Below are positions 12,824 through 25,723 of a stretch of 64,000 bases of DNA, in pieces. Position 1 is the stretch's first letter. The number at the start of each line of letters is the position of its first letter. The position numbers and the translations under genes are program-made. The stretch lies in assembly GCF_900324465.2 (NCBI RefSeq), contig NC_046615.1:22516331-22580330 (forward strand). Direction: 5' to 3'. The stretch comes from Anabas testudineus (taxonomy: Eukaryota > Chordata > Actinopteri > Anabantiformes > Anabantidae). The notes below the pieces were generated by a model, which was given only the letters and a program-made list of their open reading frames with translations, ran no database searches and had not been told where the DNA came from.

Positions 12824-15800
12824 TCAGAGGCTCTGCTCACTGGAGGAGGACGACAAGGACGATGAGTCGGCTGTGATGGAGTGGAGCGTGAGGCTGCTGC
12901 TGTCTGCCTGCTGTCCATCACTGGCTGTCACCCACGGGTGGAGGAGGATCTGCTCCAGGGTTGGCCGGTCAGACGGCTCCTGGCTTAGGCACCAGCCAAT
13001 CAGCTGCTGACACTCTATAGACACACATGGAAACACAATAGGACATGAGACTGCAGCACAAAAAGAAACTCTAAGGACCATTTAGGTCTCCAAAGTTAGG
13101 GAGGATCAGATCAATCTGAAATCAGATCCTATGATCAGACTGACCTGTGGACACGGTCCTTCTGAAGTAGATCTGTCCTCTCAGGATCTCCTCATCCTGC
13201 TCGAAGGGGATGTCCCCACACACCATGTCATACAGCAGCACGCCGAGCGACCACACTGTGGCCGAGCGTCCGTGGTACCGACGGAAGCGGATCCACTCTG
13301 GAGGACTGTAAACCCGTGTACCTGGTGTGTTGAGACGGAGAGCGTCAAAACATAATCTGCTGCACCCATTACGAAAACAGAAACACACGTTCAATACGTC
13401 AGTAAGAGTTCGTGATGGGAAACTCCAGCAGGAAGTGGTGACCGATCACCAGCACTATCACCACCACACAGGGAGGCAGCTGACATGTCAGCCCTCTAAA
13501 TGTTGTCACTGTCATTGTCACACGGTTAATAACCTTTTCCATTTGCATATCTCTGTAAACAAGCAACATGCAGAAAAAGTTATTACTTCCTTATTTCACC
13601 TTTTATACAAAAAAAAAAAGCTATTACATTGCTGAGGAGGAGGCCCCTTCATAAAGACGCTTCAGTGTTCATTTTACACACGTCAGACATGCATCGTTTT
13701 TTACCGATAGTTGAAACATTACATTACTGATAGTTGAAATGTGACTTGCTTTTGCTAGTTTTGCACATATAAAACATTATTTGGACTCAAACACAGTTGA
13801 TGCGCGTCTCATACAACATGAACTGAAACGATTATTGTCACAGATTCAGTTTCCTGCAGGAACATGTGGCTAATGAGCTACTGAGATTTGGAGTAAGACC
13901 CAGGTTGTGGTTAAAGAGAATAATACATGACTGATTGGGCTGTGTCACCAAAAAAGCCTAAAAACCCTCTTTCTAAAAAAAGTCCACAGACTTGTTTGTT
14001 GTTGTAACTGTTACTAGCTGTAAATGTTTCTTCTCAATCTTTAAAAAGAAAACCCAAGAAAAAACCTCCTCATCTTCTAGTCAGCTGATGTTGTGTTGTT
14101 ATCATCATGACGGCTGCACCAACATAAAAACAGCTCTCAGATGACTGTTAGATCATCAGACTCACCATCAAAGTCTGTGTAGGCGGCGTCTTTGAGGAGA
14201 GCCCCTGAACCGAAGTCTATGAGTTTAATCTGCCCGGTCCTGAGATCCACCAGCAGGTTCTCGTCCTTAATGTCTCTGTGGACAACTCCACAGGTGTAAC
14301 AGTGACGCACAGCCTCCAGCACCTGCAGGAAGAAGCCGCGTGCTGCTGCTTCATCCAGTGCACCACGTTCGGTGATGTAGTCAAACAAGTCCTGCACCGG
14401 CTCAGGGCGCTCCAGCACCATCAGCCACCCGTCTGCTCGTTCCCACCAGTCCAGCAGTCGTACCACGCCACGAAACGCCCCGTCCACCTTCTTCAACAGT
14501 ACAATTTCCAGAGGAACCACTGAACCACACTAAGAGAAATGAAATGAAAAGAACGTTTTAAAATATTTATACAGCCTCCCAATGGTGAGGATTTACGCTT
14601 TACTCTGTCATACATGATAGTATTCTGAACATGCCTTTTTGCTGTTAATCATAATATTATGCATTTAAAGACACTTAAAACAGTAATAGTCAAGTGAAAG
14701 AATATTTACATTTTAAAGTAGCTGTAACAATTATTTAAACACAGTTTGGAAACTGAAATCTTAAGTTTGTAATATTTCCTCTGCATGCTTCTTAGGAATG
14801 GAATGAGCTGCTAAGAGTTCAATTATCTTTAAAAAATATCAAATACACTATTGATTTTTTACTACACAGGTCTTCGCTGGTCTCAATGAAACAAACTGTT
14901 TAAATCTAGCATTAATAGTAAATTTGACTGGAAGCTGTTAAAGCATTGTTAATCTACATGTAAATCTCACCAGAGAACCCCACTCAGTCACTCTGTCACT
15001 GCTCACATGTTTCACTGCCACCTGCACAGAAACAAATACAACAACATTATTAAAACAGCCTGCAAACAATTCTATAGAACAAAATGTATGGGAGACATAC
15101 AGACAGTAAAACTTTAATTTTTTGTCCAACTTTTGGAAATAGGCATGAAAATATTATCAACATGTAAACACTTTATTATCCCAAAAGAGTAAAAAGTTAG
15201 ATTGTTTTCTATATGAGTAAAGCTTCAGAGACCACTGCTTTATTTCTGAAAACAAAGACCACAGAACACAACTGTACTGTGTCAACACTACAGCAGGAAG
15301 TGCTAGGAATAAGGCTTTCAAAATAAAAGCACTAGTTTGTTATTTAGTGCTTTTGTTGAGTCTGTCCAAATCTAAAAGGGCAGTTTTAAATACAATACAA
15401 CAACAAGTCTTTACTGCAGTACAATCGGCCGAGTGGGAAACTCCCAGATCTGCTGTTGACTTCATCCAAACATCACATGTCAACCATAGACAAATGTACT
15501 TTGGAAAACAGAGACTCTGTTAACGTTTCTCAAATCTGTTACGTTCTTAAGAAAAAAGAAAAACATTAGATTTTATGTCAGTAATTAAACTGTGGTAAGG
15601 AGTTTTGTCAGCTGCTGCCTCCAACCTAGGATTTTCACAATAGCGTGTTTAATATTAATAATAAGGTAAAAAGCCAAACATACATTTATTAAGGTAAATA
15701 CACAAAATAAATAAGCTGCTCTAAGGTGCTATTTTTAACAAATGAGCAATCTTTTGCGGGTTATCATACAATAAAGTGCTTCTAAGTTGATCTTTAAGTG

Positions 15801-16778
15801 ATATTTTGTTGGTAGACCAAGAATCTTTTTTCTAATTCTAATGAGAGTTTATTTTGAAGGCTCAGACCGGAAACGCTCCTGCTTCCTGTGTCTACCTTGA
15901 CGCTGCGAGCTGCGGACACGTGTTGGGACATAAACAAAGCGGCTCCCCGCTCTTACCGGCAGCCCGTCGGCCAGGCGAACAGCCGAGTACACGGTGCCGA
16001 ATCCTCCGCTGCCGAGCACCGAGCCCAGTCGGTAAAACTTCTCGAAGGGCTGCTTTTCCTGTTTGGCTGCAAAAAACAGAAACATCTCACGTTAAAGTTG
16101 TAATTTAACAGTAGAGACACTGTGTTCCGCCAAAATCTGCCCCCTCCCGAAAACAAAACATCACTCCTGCCTCATGCTGAACGATCTTAAATCCGATTTA
16201 AGTAGAATTAAAGTGAGAACTTATTTGACATATTTGAGAAATGTAAAGTGTTCCTAGTCTGATTTGTTTAAAGGTCCAACAGTATCGCTACGAAACGATT
16301 AGTGGATTGAAAATGTATATATTTAATACTGAGCCAATTATTTTCAGTGGAAATAAACGTTTTTAGCCAGTCCAATGCTCTTGGATATGAAAATGTGGAG
16401 CTTTTCCTATTATCGGCTAACTTGGATATATGTGGGATGTCCGGTTTTTAAATGAAATGAACAAAAATATTCCCTAGAACAATGAAGCTAAGAAAATGGC
16501 GGCTACTTTTTGTCATTTTCGCCAGAAGCTGTTAAATCGCCGGTACACGTGTTCCGCTGTATTGTGTGACCGTGAGATTGAGTGACCAGGTTAGAAAAGT
16601 GGATTAACTCCGCGTTACGGTTTTAGTTAAACGTTTAGAGATGTTCGGTTGGTTTCGGCGAGGAGCGGGTGTAACACCGGCCGGTGTCCGGCTGGCTGTC
16701 CGTACCTTGGTGCCGCTTCGCCGGCAGGTCCACGCTGGGCGACATGTGAGACAAGGAGCCCAGTTTGGAGAGCAGCAT
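12824..16778 (-). CDS. pim: Pim-family serine/threonine kinase (PIM2/PIM3 type)
   Basis: Constitutively active cytoplasmic survival kinase (family knowledge). Six coding exons on the minus strand: 16778-16706, 16066-15957, 15021-14971, 14529-14166, 13321-13145 and 13014-12824, total 321 residues, the usual length. Seen: glycine loop GSGGFG near residue 44, ATP Lys65 in VAVKHV, the Pim-specific hinge LERPEP with its proline near 120, HRDIKDEN with catalytic Asp164, DFG near 183-185, and the P+1 stretch [16 protein letters not shown]. As in all Pims, there is no long regulatory domain. The MLLSKLGSL start and Ser-rich tail ending SEQSL resemble PIM3 or PIM1 more than mammalian PIM2, but neighbouring ftsj1 points to the PIM2 locus, so I do not fix the paralogue. 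The CpG-rich first-exon region (about 16.5-17.2 kb) is probably the promoter. Confidence 0.95.
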
Positions 16779-17237
16779 GTTGTCCCCAAAAACACAACAA
16801 ACTTCGGAAATATTCACGTAATAAATCCCCCAAAAAAGAGCGAAGACTCGGACCCTTCTCACGGACGAAGAAAGACGAAAACACGCTTAAAATCCACCAT
16901 ATTTCATCGTTTTTAAAAGAAGTAAAGACGTCGAAGAGTCCCGAGAAGCGGCGAAACGCGCCGCGGCCAATATTTACAAACAGCAAATAGATCCTTCCGC
17001 CGGACCTCGGTTTAAATATGTAAACACGCAGCGACTCAGTGATTCACACCCACAAGTGCAGAAAAACTAGTGAAACGTGTCGATTGTGATCGTGGTGAAT
17101 TTAAAGTCTCTGACGTGAAAAAGGAGCCAGAGCGAGGAGAAGTCACTCGGACTAGTTTCACGTAGTAGTGCAAGCGCAAGGATAGGATTTGGATAGGGTC
17201 GCTGCGGCAGTGCTGCGGCTCGGCTCACCAGAGAGGC

Positions 17238-17287
<50 letters not shown>
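17238..17287. repeat. (ATT)n microsatellite
   Basis: Near-perfect trinucleotide array of about 16 units, followed by a looser AATAAT-rich stretch near 17331-17350. Confidence 0.95.
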
Positions 17288-17289
<2 letters not shown>

Positions 17290-17822
17290 TTTGTTGTTGT
17301 TGCAGCAGTAAGCTTACTACTAGTAACGATAGTAATAATAATAATAAAAACAATATCATATCATTTATTCCTTGTTGCATACCAATAATTAGACAATAAT
17401 ATTTGAAGACTCACCTTGATCCCTGGGCAGTTTGTTTACATTGTCTACGCATGCAAATAGTTAGATAGACAATAGACCAGCCTTCTCTAACACATCAGTA
17501 AATGATTATTCTGAAGTTTTACAGACAGTTCAGGCAAAGTACTGTCAGCATTTCAGCTCATGGCAGTTGTGTAAAGTGGTAACGATTGCTCTTCAGAAAA
17601 GGTGGACGATATTTTAAATAAATGCAAATAATACATTTGCTTATCTACTGTACATATTAATGAGTCACAGAGCCACGTTGGAGATCATTTGGAGTCACTT
17701 GATAAACAGAGGTCTAGCGATCACTGTCCGTCTGTTTTAGCTCCTGAGTGAAATAACTCCTGGCTCCTATCTGAATTTGAAGGTGCAGGTGTCCAGCTGA
17801 ATGCCCGCTCACTTATGACACA

Positions 17823-17866
17823 CTCTTTTGAACAGCTTTATTGATCCCTGTGGGGGAAGTTCAGGA
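17823..17866 (-). mobile_element. Short LINE 3'-tail fragment
   Basis: CTTTATTGATCCCTGTGGGG resembles the start of the LINE remnant at 34074 (ACTTTATTGATCCCAGAGGG). This suggests a small minus-strand 3' remnant of the same kind of non-LTR element. Confidence 0.4.
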
Positions 17867-19789
17867 CACACTGATGACGGTGAAGCTGCCAAGATGCTGA
17901 AGCAGCTTGTGCCTGGGATCAAACTGCTGACTCTGTAATTAGTGTTTTGCTGCTCAGTGTTATGTTCGTCAGCTCATCTCTAAGTGTGACACTGTTTTTT
18001 GCTGGCAGTGGTGGACTGTGTGTTCTAAAAGGTTTGGTTTTTATCTAAAAACATGCAGCTGCTTCCTTTTGCACACAGAGATCATGCCATACAAGAGCAG
18101 CAAGACTGAACTAAAACAGTGAAGTTGTGGTCCGGACACTAACTGAGCTGAAACTCAGTGTAAAACTCAGTAGAGCAGATAATAATTCTGTGTGCTCATC
18201 ACATTGTTCCATAGTTTTCACCTCATTTACTCTAAACATATCTATTATAGCTGCTTTAAAGGTCATTAGTCATTCTGAGGTGAGGTGAGGACAGCACATT
18301 GCAATAGTTGGCTGACGTTCAGTCAGTGTTGACTAATCACACTGATTCAACCTGTGTTCTCAATAACAAAGAACTGGATCAACTGAATTCCACAACTGTC
18401 AGAAGGAACAACATGTACGGGTCTCGTAATCACTGAACGCGTCTTCTAGTGTTGCTTCTCCTTCTTCTCAAGAACCGCTGGATTGTCTTGACTGAGGATG
18501 GAGCGGTCGGGTCACATGACCCGCTGCGTTATGTTTGCCCCAGTGAACTCAAATCTAGGTCACGTCCTTCCTCTCTCACTGCAAGTGAGTGTAACGAGAT
18601 GGATCCACGCACACAAACACACACAAGAGATTAAAAGACGCACACAGAAAACTGCTGTTGTTCTCTGGAGACAAACAAACTGATCTGAGCATGAAGATAA
18701 AACACTCAGCCGCATTAAGATCACTGATCTTTTTCTACCATTCACATCACAGAGCTAACCAGCAGTTGTTATAATAAACTGAATTAAAATCTCTTAACAT
18801 CTGTTTACATACTTTTCTTGGTGTATTAGCACGTCAGCTGTCGGACTGCAGAGCCAACAATGGTCTCAATTCTGTCTGTGCATTGTCAGAAGAAGCTGTG
18901 TGGTGAGAATCTATTTTGTCCCACGTTACAGTTTTAACAACTGTTACAACTTCATTTGTCTTAAAATATAGTTTTTAATCCAATGACATTTAATTATTTT
19001 TTAAAATTGTCAGAAGGGGTTTATATAGTCGTCTTTCTGTGTCCTTAAAGTACAATACCAAAAAAAAATGTACACATTTTCTGATAAATCAGATTCTTTT
19101 ATTTCCTCCCTGCTAGAGGAGGATTCTTAAAGTTTTAATGATGCAATCTGGAAAAAAAGTTTTTTGTTTTTTTTTGGCCTGTTTGACAATGAGAAACGTT
19201 CACCGGAGTGAATGGGGGCCATGGTTTGATCACCATGAGTGTCTGGAAGCAACCATCTAGACTCAGAGTCAGAAGACGACTTGTTATTTACTCTGTTTAA
19301 CGAGGAAGCAGCATGTCAGCCAGTCCTATGATGTGTTTCAGTGATGTACTTTTCATCCTTTTTGGACAACAATGTTATGTTATGGACGTTTTGGGGCGTG
19401 GAGGCAGGTCGGCGTTCATTGTGTTTTAGTCTCTGTGAGGAAGTTGTTGAACAGAGTAGAAACATAGAAGATTACTAACACTTCCTTTATGTCACAGAAT
19501 CTATTTTTGGTGTTCTGGTTGAAGTGATCTTTTAGGTTTGCAGTAGCTGAAGTCCCTCACTCTGGATTCACTGGTTGCCCTCCAGTTGACAACATGAATG
19601 TGACTCAGGTCATTTGTTCTCTTCTATGTTTAGCTGCTTCTATTTTAAAAGCTGTGAAACAACCGATCCTGCCTGAAGAGTAAAGCAGCTTGGTGCTGGC
19701 TCACTTCGCCCCTGCTCCTTTTCAAGACTTTTGGAAATGCTTCAACCCTTTGTATAATTTTTCTAGTGGCTAATTTCTAGAGAACAGTA

Positions 19790-21217
19790 ATGTCGGTGCA
19801 CAGCAGTGAGTCGGAGGACAGCAGCAGCTGTGACAGTGCTCACAGTGGAAAGTATCTGCCATGTGGTGCTTCTGATCTCGGCTCAGCTAAATTAACTGTG
19901 GTGGTGGGAGACACACACTTCTCTGAGGAGAAGGTGTTGCTCGTTCAGAGCTGCGACTATTTTCAAGCACTGTATCGCTCTGGTATGAAGGAGTGCTGGC
20001 AGGAAGAAATCCACCTCAAGTCTCTGCACGCTCGAGGGTTCCTCATCACCTTGTCGGTTTTACGAGGTGAGACTCCTGTCCTAGATGCTGATGACATTGT
20101 TGAAGCCATCGAATGTGCCGCTTTCCTGCAGGTGCCGGCGCTCACAAAGCATCTCATTGACCTCATCGACTCTGACAACTGTTTGCTGATGTATCACACC
20201 GCTGCAACCTTTGGCCTCATGGGCCTTTACCATGCTGCTGCGTTGTTCATCCGAGACATGTACGCTGAGTTAGAGGCAGAAGTCAGGAAAACCTTACCGG
20301 CTGAGCTGATCTCCTATGTGGAGTCTCTGACCCAGCGTGTTTTCGTGGCTGTGGGGGCCCACGTGACCTGTGGTGTGGATGAAACTGTACATGCTGCCTC
20401 CAGGACAATCTGCTACCTGGATGAAAATGTGAATCACTGGAAAGTATTGACAGATCTTCCACTGGAGGCCAGCACCTCCATGGCCGGAGTCACTGTTTTA
20501 GATAACAAACTTTACATTGTTGGAGGAGTTCATGGTGTCCATAAACAAGTTGTAGACTCGTGTTTCTGCTTCAGTGTTGACAGCAACAGCTGGAGCAGGA
20601 TCGCCAATCCAGCACAGCCGCGATACAATCTCAGCCTTGTGGGTGTAGATGGTCGTCTGTACGCAATCGGAGGAGAATATGAGCGCACAGTGATGTCATC
20701 TGTGGAGATCTATGACACAAATTCTGGGAGATGGGGGTTTGCTGCTCACCTGCCTCGACCATCAGCAGGAGCAGCATGCACTAAAACTATGGGCAGGATA
20801 TTTGTTTGTTTATGGAAGCCGATGGAGACCACAGATATCTACGAGTACATGTCAGAGAAAGATGAGTGGCTGCTTGTTACCACGCTGATCCGGCACCAGA
20901 GCTACGGCCACTGTGTGGTCGGTCACAGGGACAACCTCTATATCATGAGGAACGGCCCATCGGATGACTTCCTGAGATGCCTGATGGACTGTTACAATCT
21001 GAGCTCGGGCCAGTGGTCATCCCTACCGGGACACTTCGCCAACAGCAAAGGTTCACTTTTCACAGCGGTGGTGAGAGGTGACTCTGTGTTCACTCTCAAC
21101 AGGACCATGACCCTGGAGTACACCATCAACAGTCGCAACTGGAAACCTCGACAGCAGATGAAGGGCTTCCCCAGGAGTGGATCTGTGTGGACGTTTCTTC
21201 TGAGGCTGCAACAATGA
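19790..21217 (+). CDS. kbtbd13: KBTBD13, BTB/BACK-kelch Cullin-3 adaptor of muscle
   Basis: Substrate adaptor for a Cullin-3 ubiquitin ligase that also binds actin in the sarcomere; human mutations cause nemaline myopathy 6 (established knowledge). This single uninterrupted exon encodes 475 residues; human KBTBD13 is also single-exon, with about 458. Seen: a Ser/Asp-rich N-terminal extension (1-30), a BTB fold about 33-130 (VVVGDTHFSEEKVLLVQSCD, YRSGMKE), a short BACK-like stretch (SDNCLLMYHTAATFGLMGLY), then kelch blades from about 225 with LYIVGG and LYAIGGEYERT. Diagnostic matches to human KBTBD13 include ASRTICYLDE, LPLEAST, NGPSDDFL, NSKGSLFTAVVRGD and the end SVWTFLLRL. KLHL42 was considered and fits worse. 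A TA microsatellite and an AATAAA at 21337 follow the stop. The upstream start is the first ATG in frame and gives the expected N-terminus. Confidence 0.95.
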   Translation: MSVHSSESEDSSSCDSAHSGKYLPCGASDLGSAKLTVVVGDTHFSEEKVLLVQSCDYFQALYRSGMKECWQEEIHLKSLHARGFLITLSVLRGETPVLDADDIVEAIECAAFLQVPALTKHLIDLIDSDNCLLMYHTAATFGLMGLYHAAALFIRDMYAELEAEVRKTLPAELISYVESLTQRVFVAVGAHVTCGVDETVHAASRTICYLDENVNHWKVLTDLPLEASTSMAGVTVLDNKLYIVGGVHGVHKQVVDSCFCFSVDSNSWSRIANPAQPRYNLSLVGVDGRLYAIGGEYERTVMSSVEIYDTNSGRWGFAAHLPRPSAGAACTKTMGRIFVCLWKPMETTDIYEYMSEKDEWLLVTTLIRHQSYGHCVVGHRDNLYIMRNGPSDDFLRCLMDCYNLSSGQWSSLPGHFANSKGSLFTAVVRGDSVFTLNRTMTLEYTINSRNWKPRQQMKGFPRSGSVWTFLLRLQQ

Positions 21218-21250
21218 CTCTGTTTGCTTTGGAAGTTTGGATTGTCAGGA

Positions 21251-21252
<2 letters not shown>

Positions 21253-21322
<70 letters not shown>
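21253..21322. repeat. (TA)n microsatellite in the kbtbd13 3' UTR
   Basis: About 35 pure TA dinucleotides starting 36 bases after the kbtbd13 stop and ending before its likely polyadenylation signal. Confidence 0.97.
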
Positions 21323-21325
<3 letters not shown>

Positions 21326-21336
21326 ATACAGGCTTC

Positions 21337-21342
21337 AATAAA
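21337..21342 (+). terminator. kbtbd13: Likely kbtbd13 polyadenylation signal
   Basis: First AATAAA after the kbtbd13 stop, 120 bases downstream and just past the TA repeat. A short 3' UTR is implied. Confidence 0.55.
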
Positions 21343-23066
21343 TTTATCAAATTATTCCCTTGTATTATAACTCTGTGTCTGCGTAGTTTTGCGCAACATT
21401 TCTATTGATCTAGATCCAGAAGCAACAAGTCCTCCAACCCAAACGACGTCCCCTCCCTCTCTTACACTTGTTAATAATGTAAATAGATAAGCAGCAGGCT
21501 TCTTCTGCAGTAGCACCCCTTTGACACCAGTCCCCAAAATGGCTGCTTCGTTTTACAGTGGCTCCAAACTTTTTCATCTAAAACAGAAAAATTATTATTA
21601 CAATAATGCAAATGATATAGTTAGTTTGGCTTAAAATAACTGCTTCCTTCACACTACATCCCACAAAGTCACACATGTATCATCCTCATGGTTACAATAA
21701 CAACAGACAACAGAATTTGTTTATCTAAACACTATGTGAATATTATTGACACATATAGTTTGTTGACTTTACACTTCTGTTATAAAAGGCCTGTTTATAA
21801 GGAGGACAGTCTCATCAGAAGGTGAGGCTGGGTTTAAAATTGGATAAAGACACAGACTCGACCTTTGTAGCTGAATTATGTAGACATATTAAGTAAATTA
21901 GATAAACAGGTAACAAACCACAGTAGTGACTGGTGATGATTAACGAGGCGTTTCATTACTGGATTTGTCATCAACTTGTGTGAAGAACATATTAATGTCT
22001 TAATGCACAAATTATAGTGTATTAAAAGATAAGGTTTTACTCAATGCTTAATGGTATAATAATAGTTTTAATTTTAGTGTCTGCCTCGTGTGCCTTCACC
22101 TTGTATAGCTGTAAAATACACCTTAATCTTAATTATCTGAATAAATACATCAGGGAGGCTAAAAGCTGAGCAGAAAAACAGGTTGATATTATCCGTTATT
22201 TAGTTAACTGTATAAAGTCCAAATGACTCGTTTAATGTTTAAATAAAGATGTAGTTTAAGTATTTGTTAGGGGAATTTTAGGTAAAGAATAAAAAAAACT
22301 ACAAATAAATCATCATGAGGATGTGTTTACTGACGTCAGTCTGTTTCATCCCATGCACTCAGTGTGTTTCTCTCTCTCTCTGCTGTTTTACTCCAGTGTT
22401 CGTCCTCACACAGAGCTTCTGTTTCCTGCAGCAGCCTGTGTTTCCTGTTGGCACTGAGCGGTGATGATCATGGAGGTCAATGGCTGGCAGAGCCAGGCAC
22501 CACAGGCAGCTGGGCGAGACGCCAGCGCCGCGCAGCGATATCAACTCTGACCCAGAATAAAGAGAGAAGCCGGGGTCAGGCCGGGACAGAGCGCTCGGCC
22601 AACGCCCTCTGTAACATCGCACTGCGAGTCTGGGAGTGAAGCCAGGAGCCAGAGCTCTGACTCAGTGATGGATGGCGTCTGAATGTGGATATTACTCTAA
22701 TTATCTGTAGTGATCACATGACGTGAGAGGCTGCTGTCTCCTGTACTGCTCTACACAGGCACAACTCACTTTTTATTTTGGGTCTTATATAGTAGAAAAT
22801 ACAGAGATACACAACATTACCAGTGACTTTCTATAGAGGCATTGGTGAAGGAGACCTTTAACCTTTGGGGCATTTTTTCCATCACTATTTCAGAACAAAG
22901 AGAGAAAACAGCTTTAAAATGAAAACACAGAAATGAGCAGTGTGATGGAAAACACTGATAACAGGCGAGTGTGTTGTGGAGATGACATAAGTGTTTTGAT
23001 CTCTGTGTTTACATCCAGTGTGTGTTCATTCAGCCGCCACTGCAGACGAACTAGGTCAATCTAAAT

Positions 23067-23117
<51 letters not shown>

Positions 23118-25720
23118 TCACACACACACAAACAAACTGGTGGTCTGAAGTCGTGACGTTGACCCCAGGGCGGCCCCCTCGACCTCGCACTGTGCTGGTT
23201 TCACTGTCCATTGTCCATTATTTTGACAAACCAAATCCTTAAAAACCTCCTAATTTGAAAAGCATCAACAACTTAACTAGAATGTAAGATGAAATATAAT
23301 GCACAGACACTCTTTGTCCCCAAATTACTAATTAAATAGTAAATATATATATTAATTATTATAACTTTAACAGTGTTAGTTGATTATTAAAGGGTTTAAA
23401 GGGTGTGAAAATCTCGACAACATGATCGTCAGTAGTTTTCATGTTATTTTGTCTTGGAAACCCGTAAAATTAGAAACGTACGTTTTCTTCTTCTTCTTTT
23501 TTCTCCATATATATTTCTTACACCTAATGAAACACAGACAGAGCCCAGTGGAGATGTCAGTCCTTTCTTTTGTGTCTCTTTTATGAATGAGACCCACCCT
23601 CACCTCCCAACCTCCCTCTCCCCCATGAAAATAAGCAGACAAAGATCTGCGACTCCCATGAATATTAAATGTATGAATATATTTTAAAGCAGCTGAGTGG
23701 ATCTGTCTGCTTTAACCAGTCTCTGCTGTCAGTGATTTAGTGTGTGACACCAAACCCTCTTCACACTATGAGCTTCTCTGGTTCTCAATCACACGCTTTA
23801 ATGATTTCTCTAGATAATTGTTTCTTTTGGCGACTCTACAGCTAAAGGATTGAATTATCAAGAACATTACTTTATTTAAATTTAATTATAGTTAAATTTC
23901 CCAATTTCAAAAGAGCCTTACTTTCCATTCATGTCCCAGACCTGTGTGCTGGATGTGCTGGATGTGCTGCATGTGCTGCATGTGTGTGTGTGTGTGTGTG
24001 TTGGGGGGGGTCAGCCGTGGAGGCGTGTCTGAAGACATTTCTCACCGTGCAGCCGACAGCTGATCTATGACCTCTTAACTCGTCTCCATATGTTTTTTCC
24101 CCACCGAGTTATTGTCTTGTTTAGCTTCGTAGAATCCAGGAGGCTGCTGGGAGGTGCAGGCCGTCCATCATCACAGCGTGTTGTGTCTAAAGTTAAATAA
24201 ATAAGGATGTTTCACAGAGACACAGAACACATTTACATCTGTTGAACGATGAGTAAAGCTGGTCTACCTGCAGGTTAGTGAGGAACTAACCAAAGTTCTT
24301 TGAAACGTTGCTGCAGTTTGACACAGTTGTTTTTCTTTGTGATGGAGGGTTGTAGTTTATCTGTGCTAAAGCAGGCTGAACACATTCTGATCTATTTTAA
24401 ACCAGCATCCACCTTCTCATATGACTAATGCTTTTCACAGGATATTTACTAAAAATATTAGTATTGCTTGACATAGATAAGCACAGGGGTGCAGCTGTCA
24501 GGGGCGTAGTGCATCTAAATAACCGGATCCTTGATGTTGGAACAGGCAGGGGTCAAAAAGTCTGGAATTAAATGTTTGTATTTATGTGCAACTTTAAATT
24601 TTGTAATGTGTAATGTTGGAGTTCAGGCTGATAGTAACATGAGTCTGGAATGAATCCACTCCTCTCTCCCTGCTACACTCTGCCACGCTCTGCCCTTCAG
24701 GTATTAGTCCTTCTGAAATGACAATAAACAAGACGTTCACAAAACTTACTAAGCATGTAGAAATAAATAATGTTAAGCTTCACTCAAAAACTTCTAGAAG
24801 GGAAAATCTCTGCACTGCAGACGAGGACGAGGCGTTTAATGAGTCTGGGTCACTCCGACTAGAAGCCTGTGCTCTGTCTGAACTCACCGTCAGCGTCCAC
24901 AGAAGCCGGTTTGAAATGTGAAAGTAGTCATCAACCAATCTCTGTTTTGTAGATATAAAATTGAAATGTAAACTCTGCTGATGTGATAAATGTTCACACA
25001 CTGACTGAGACACTTTGAGTCCTGCTTCTGATATTTTGTTTACCTCATTTGTCATGAGGCTAAATCAGAAAGACCACAATGTGTAATAGTACAGTTGTTA
25101 AAAGTCTCACGTCTCCAGACAACCCCACACATCCTCTGACCTTTGACCTCTGAAGAGAAGGGGGAGGCAACAGTGTGGTCGTCATCGTCTGGTTGTCAGT
25201 CACCAAAACATCCATCTGTCACCCGGGGAAACAAGCGCATGTGAAATATAACGGGGATTTCATGTTTGATTCCTGCTTATAGGTTTCTAACAGGAACACA
25301 GATATTTAAACATCATCTTTATGTTCAAACCTCTTCTTACATCAAAAGCTCATGATTACAATAAACAGTCGCGTTTTAAAGACAACACTGACGTATTGTC
25401 GCTTTTTAAGATGATATATCAGGCTCCTTAGCTGCTTAGTGCTCCACTGATTCTACGTCTGAGCACAGTTCAAATATCTTAAGTTTTGCACTTAACCACA
25501 TATGAACAGTGGCAGGTTGAAATATCTGTGACGTCTCAGACACTAAATGTAAACAGTACATGTTATTGATAATATATTAATTCCTTAGGATTCATAAGTA
25601 GAACTTTGAATGGAGGACCTAGACATACAAAGTATTTATATGTAGTTGTATTAGTGCTTTCAAAGTAAAGCTGAACTTCCAGACTGGACCATGAACTGTA
25701 CACTGAACTTTTACCAGCAC
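21343..25720. other. Gene-poor region between kbtbd13 and the ACOT/BAAT array
   Basis: No coding region was supported. A GC-richer patch at 22330-22720 has open frames on both strands but no recognisable domain. A (CA)n array lies at 23071 and a TGTGCTGCA/GTG repeat at 23950-24000. Confidence 0.45.
23071..23116. repeat. (CA)n microsatellite
   Basis: About 22 pure CA units with a short imperfect continuation to 23130. Confidence 0.95.
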
Positions 25721-25723
25721 AAC

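Larger units (their letters stand above)
17000..19789. other. Intergenic between pim and kbtbd13
   Basis: No gene was recognised. It contains an ATT microsatellite at 17238-17287 and a short LINE-tail fragment near 17823. Small open frames around 18.45-18.75 kb show no family signature. Confidence 0.5.

Noticed and set aside
18449-18745. Overlapping open frames at 18.4-18.7 kb
   Set aside because: Three unrelated frames on both strands, no domain, and no splice or poly-A context.
19790-21217. KLHL42 as the identity of the kelch gene
   Set aside because: The overall plan is similar, but many KBTBD13-specific phrases match and KLHL42 ones do not.
20992-21408. Open frames with Tyr-Ile repeats around the kbtbd13 3' end
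   Set aside because: They translate the TA microsatellite on both strands.
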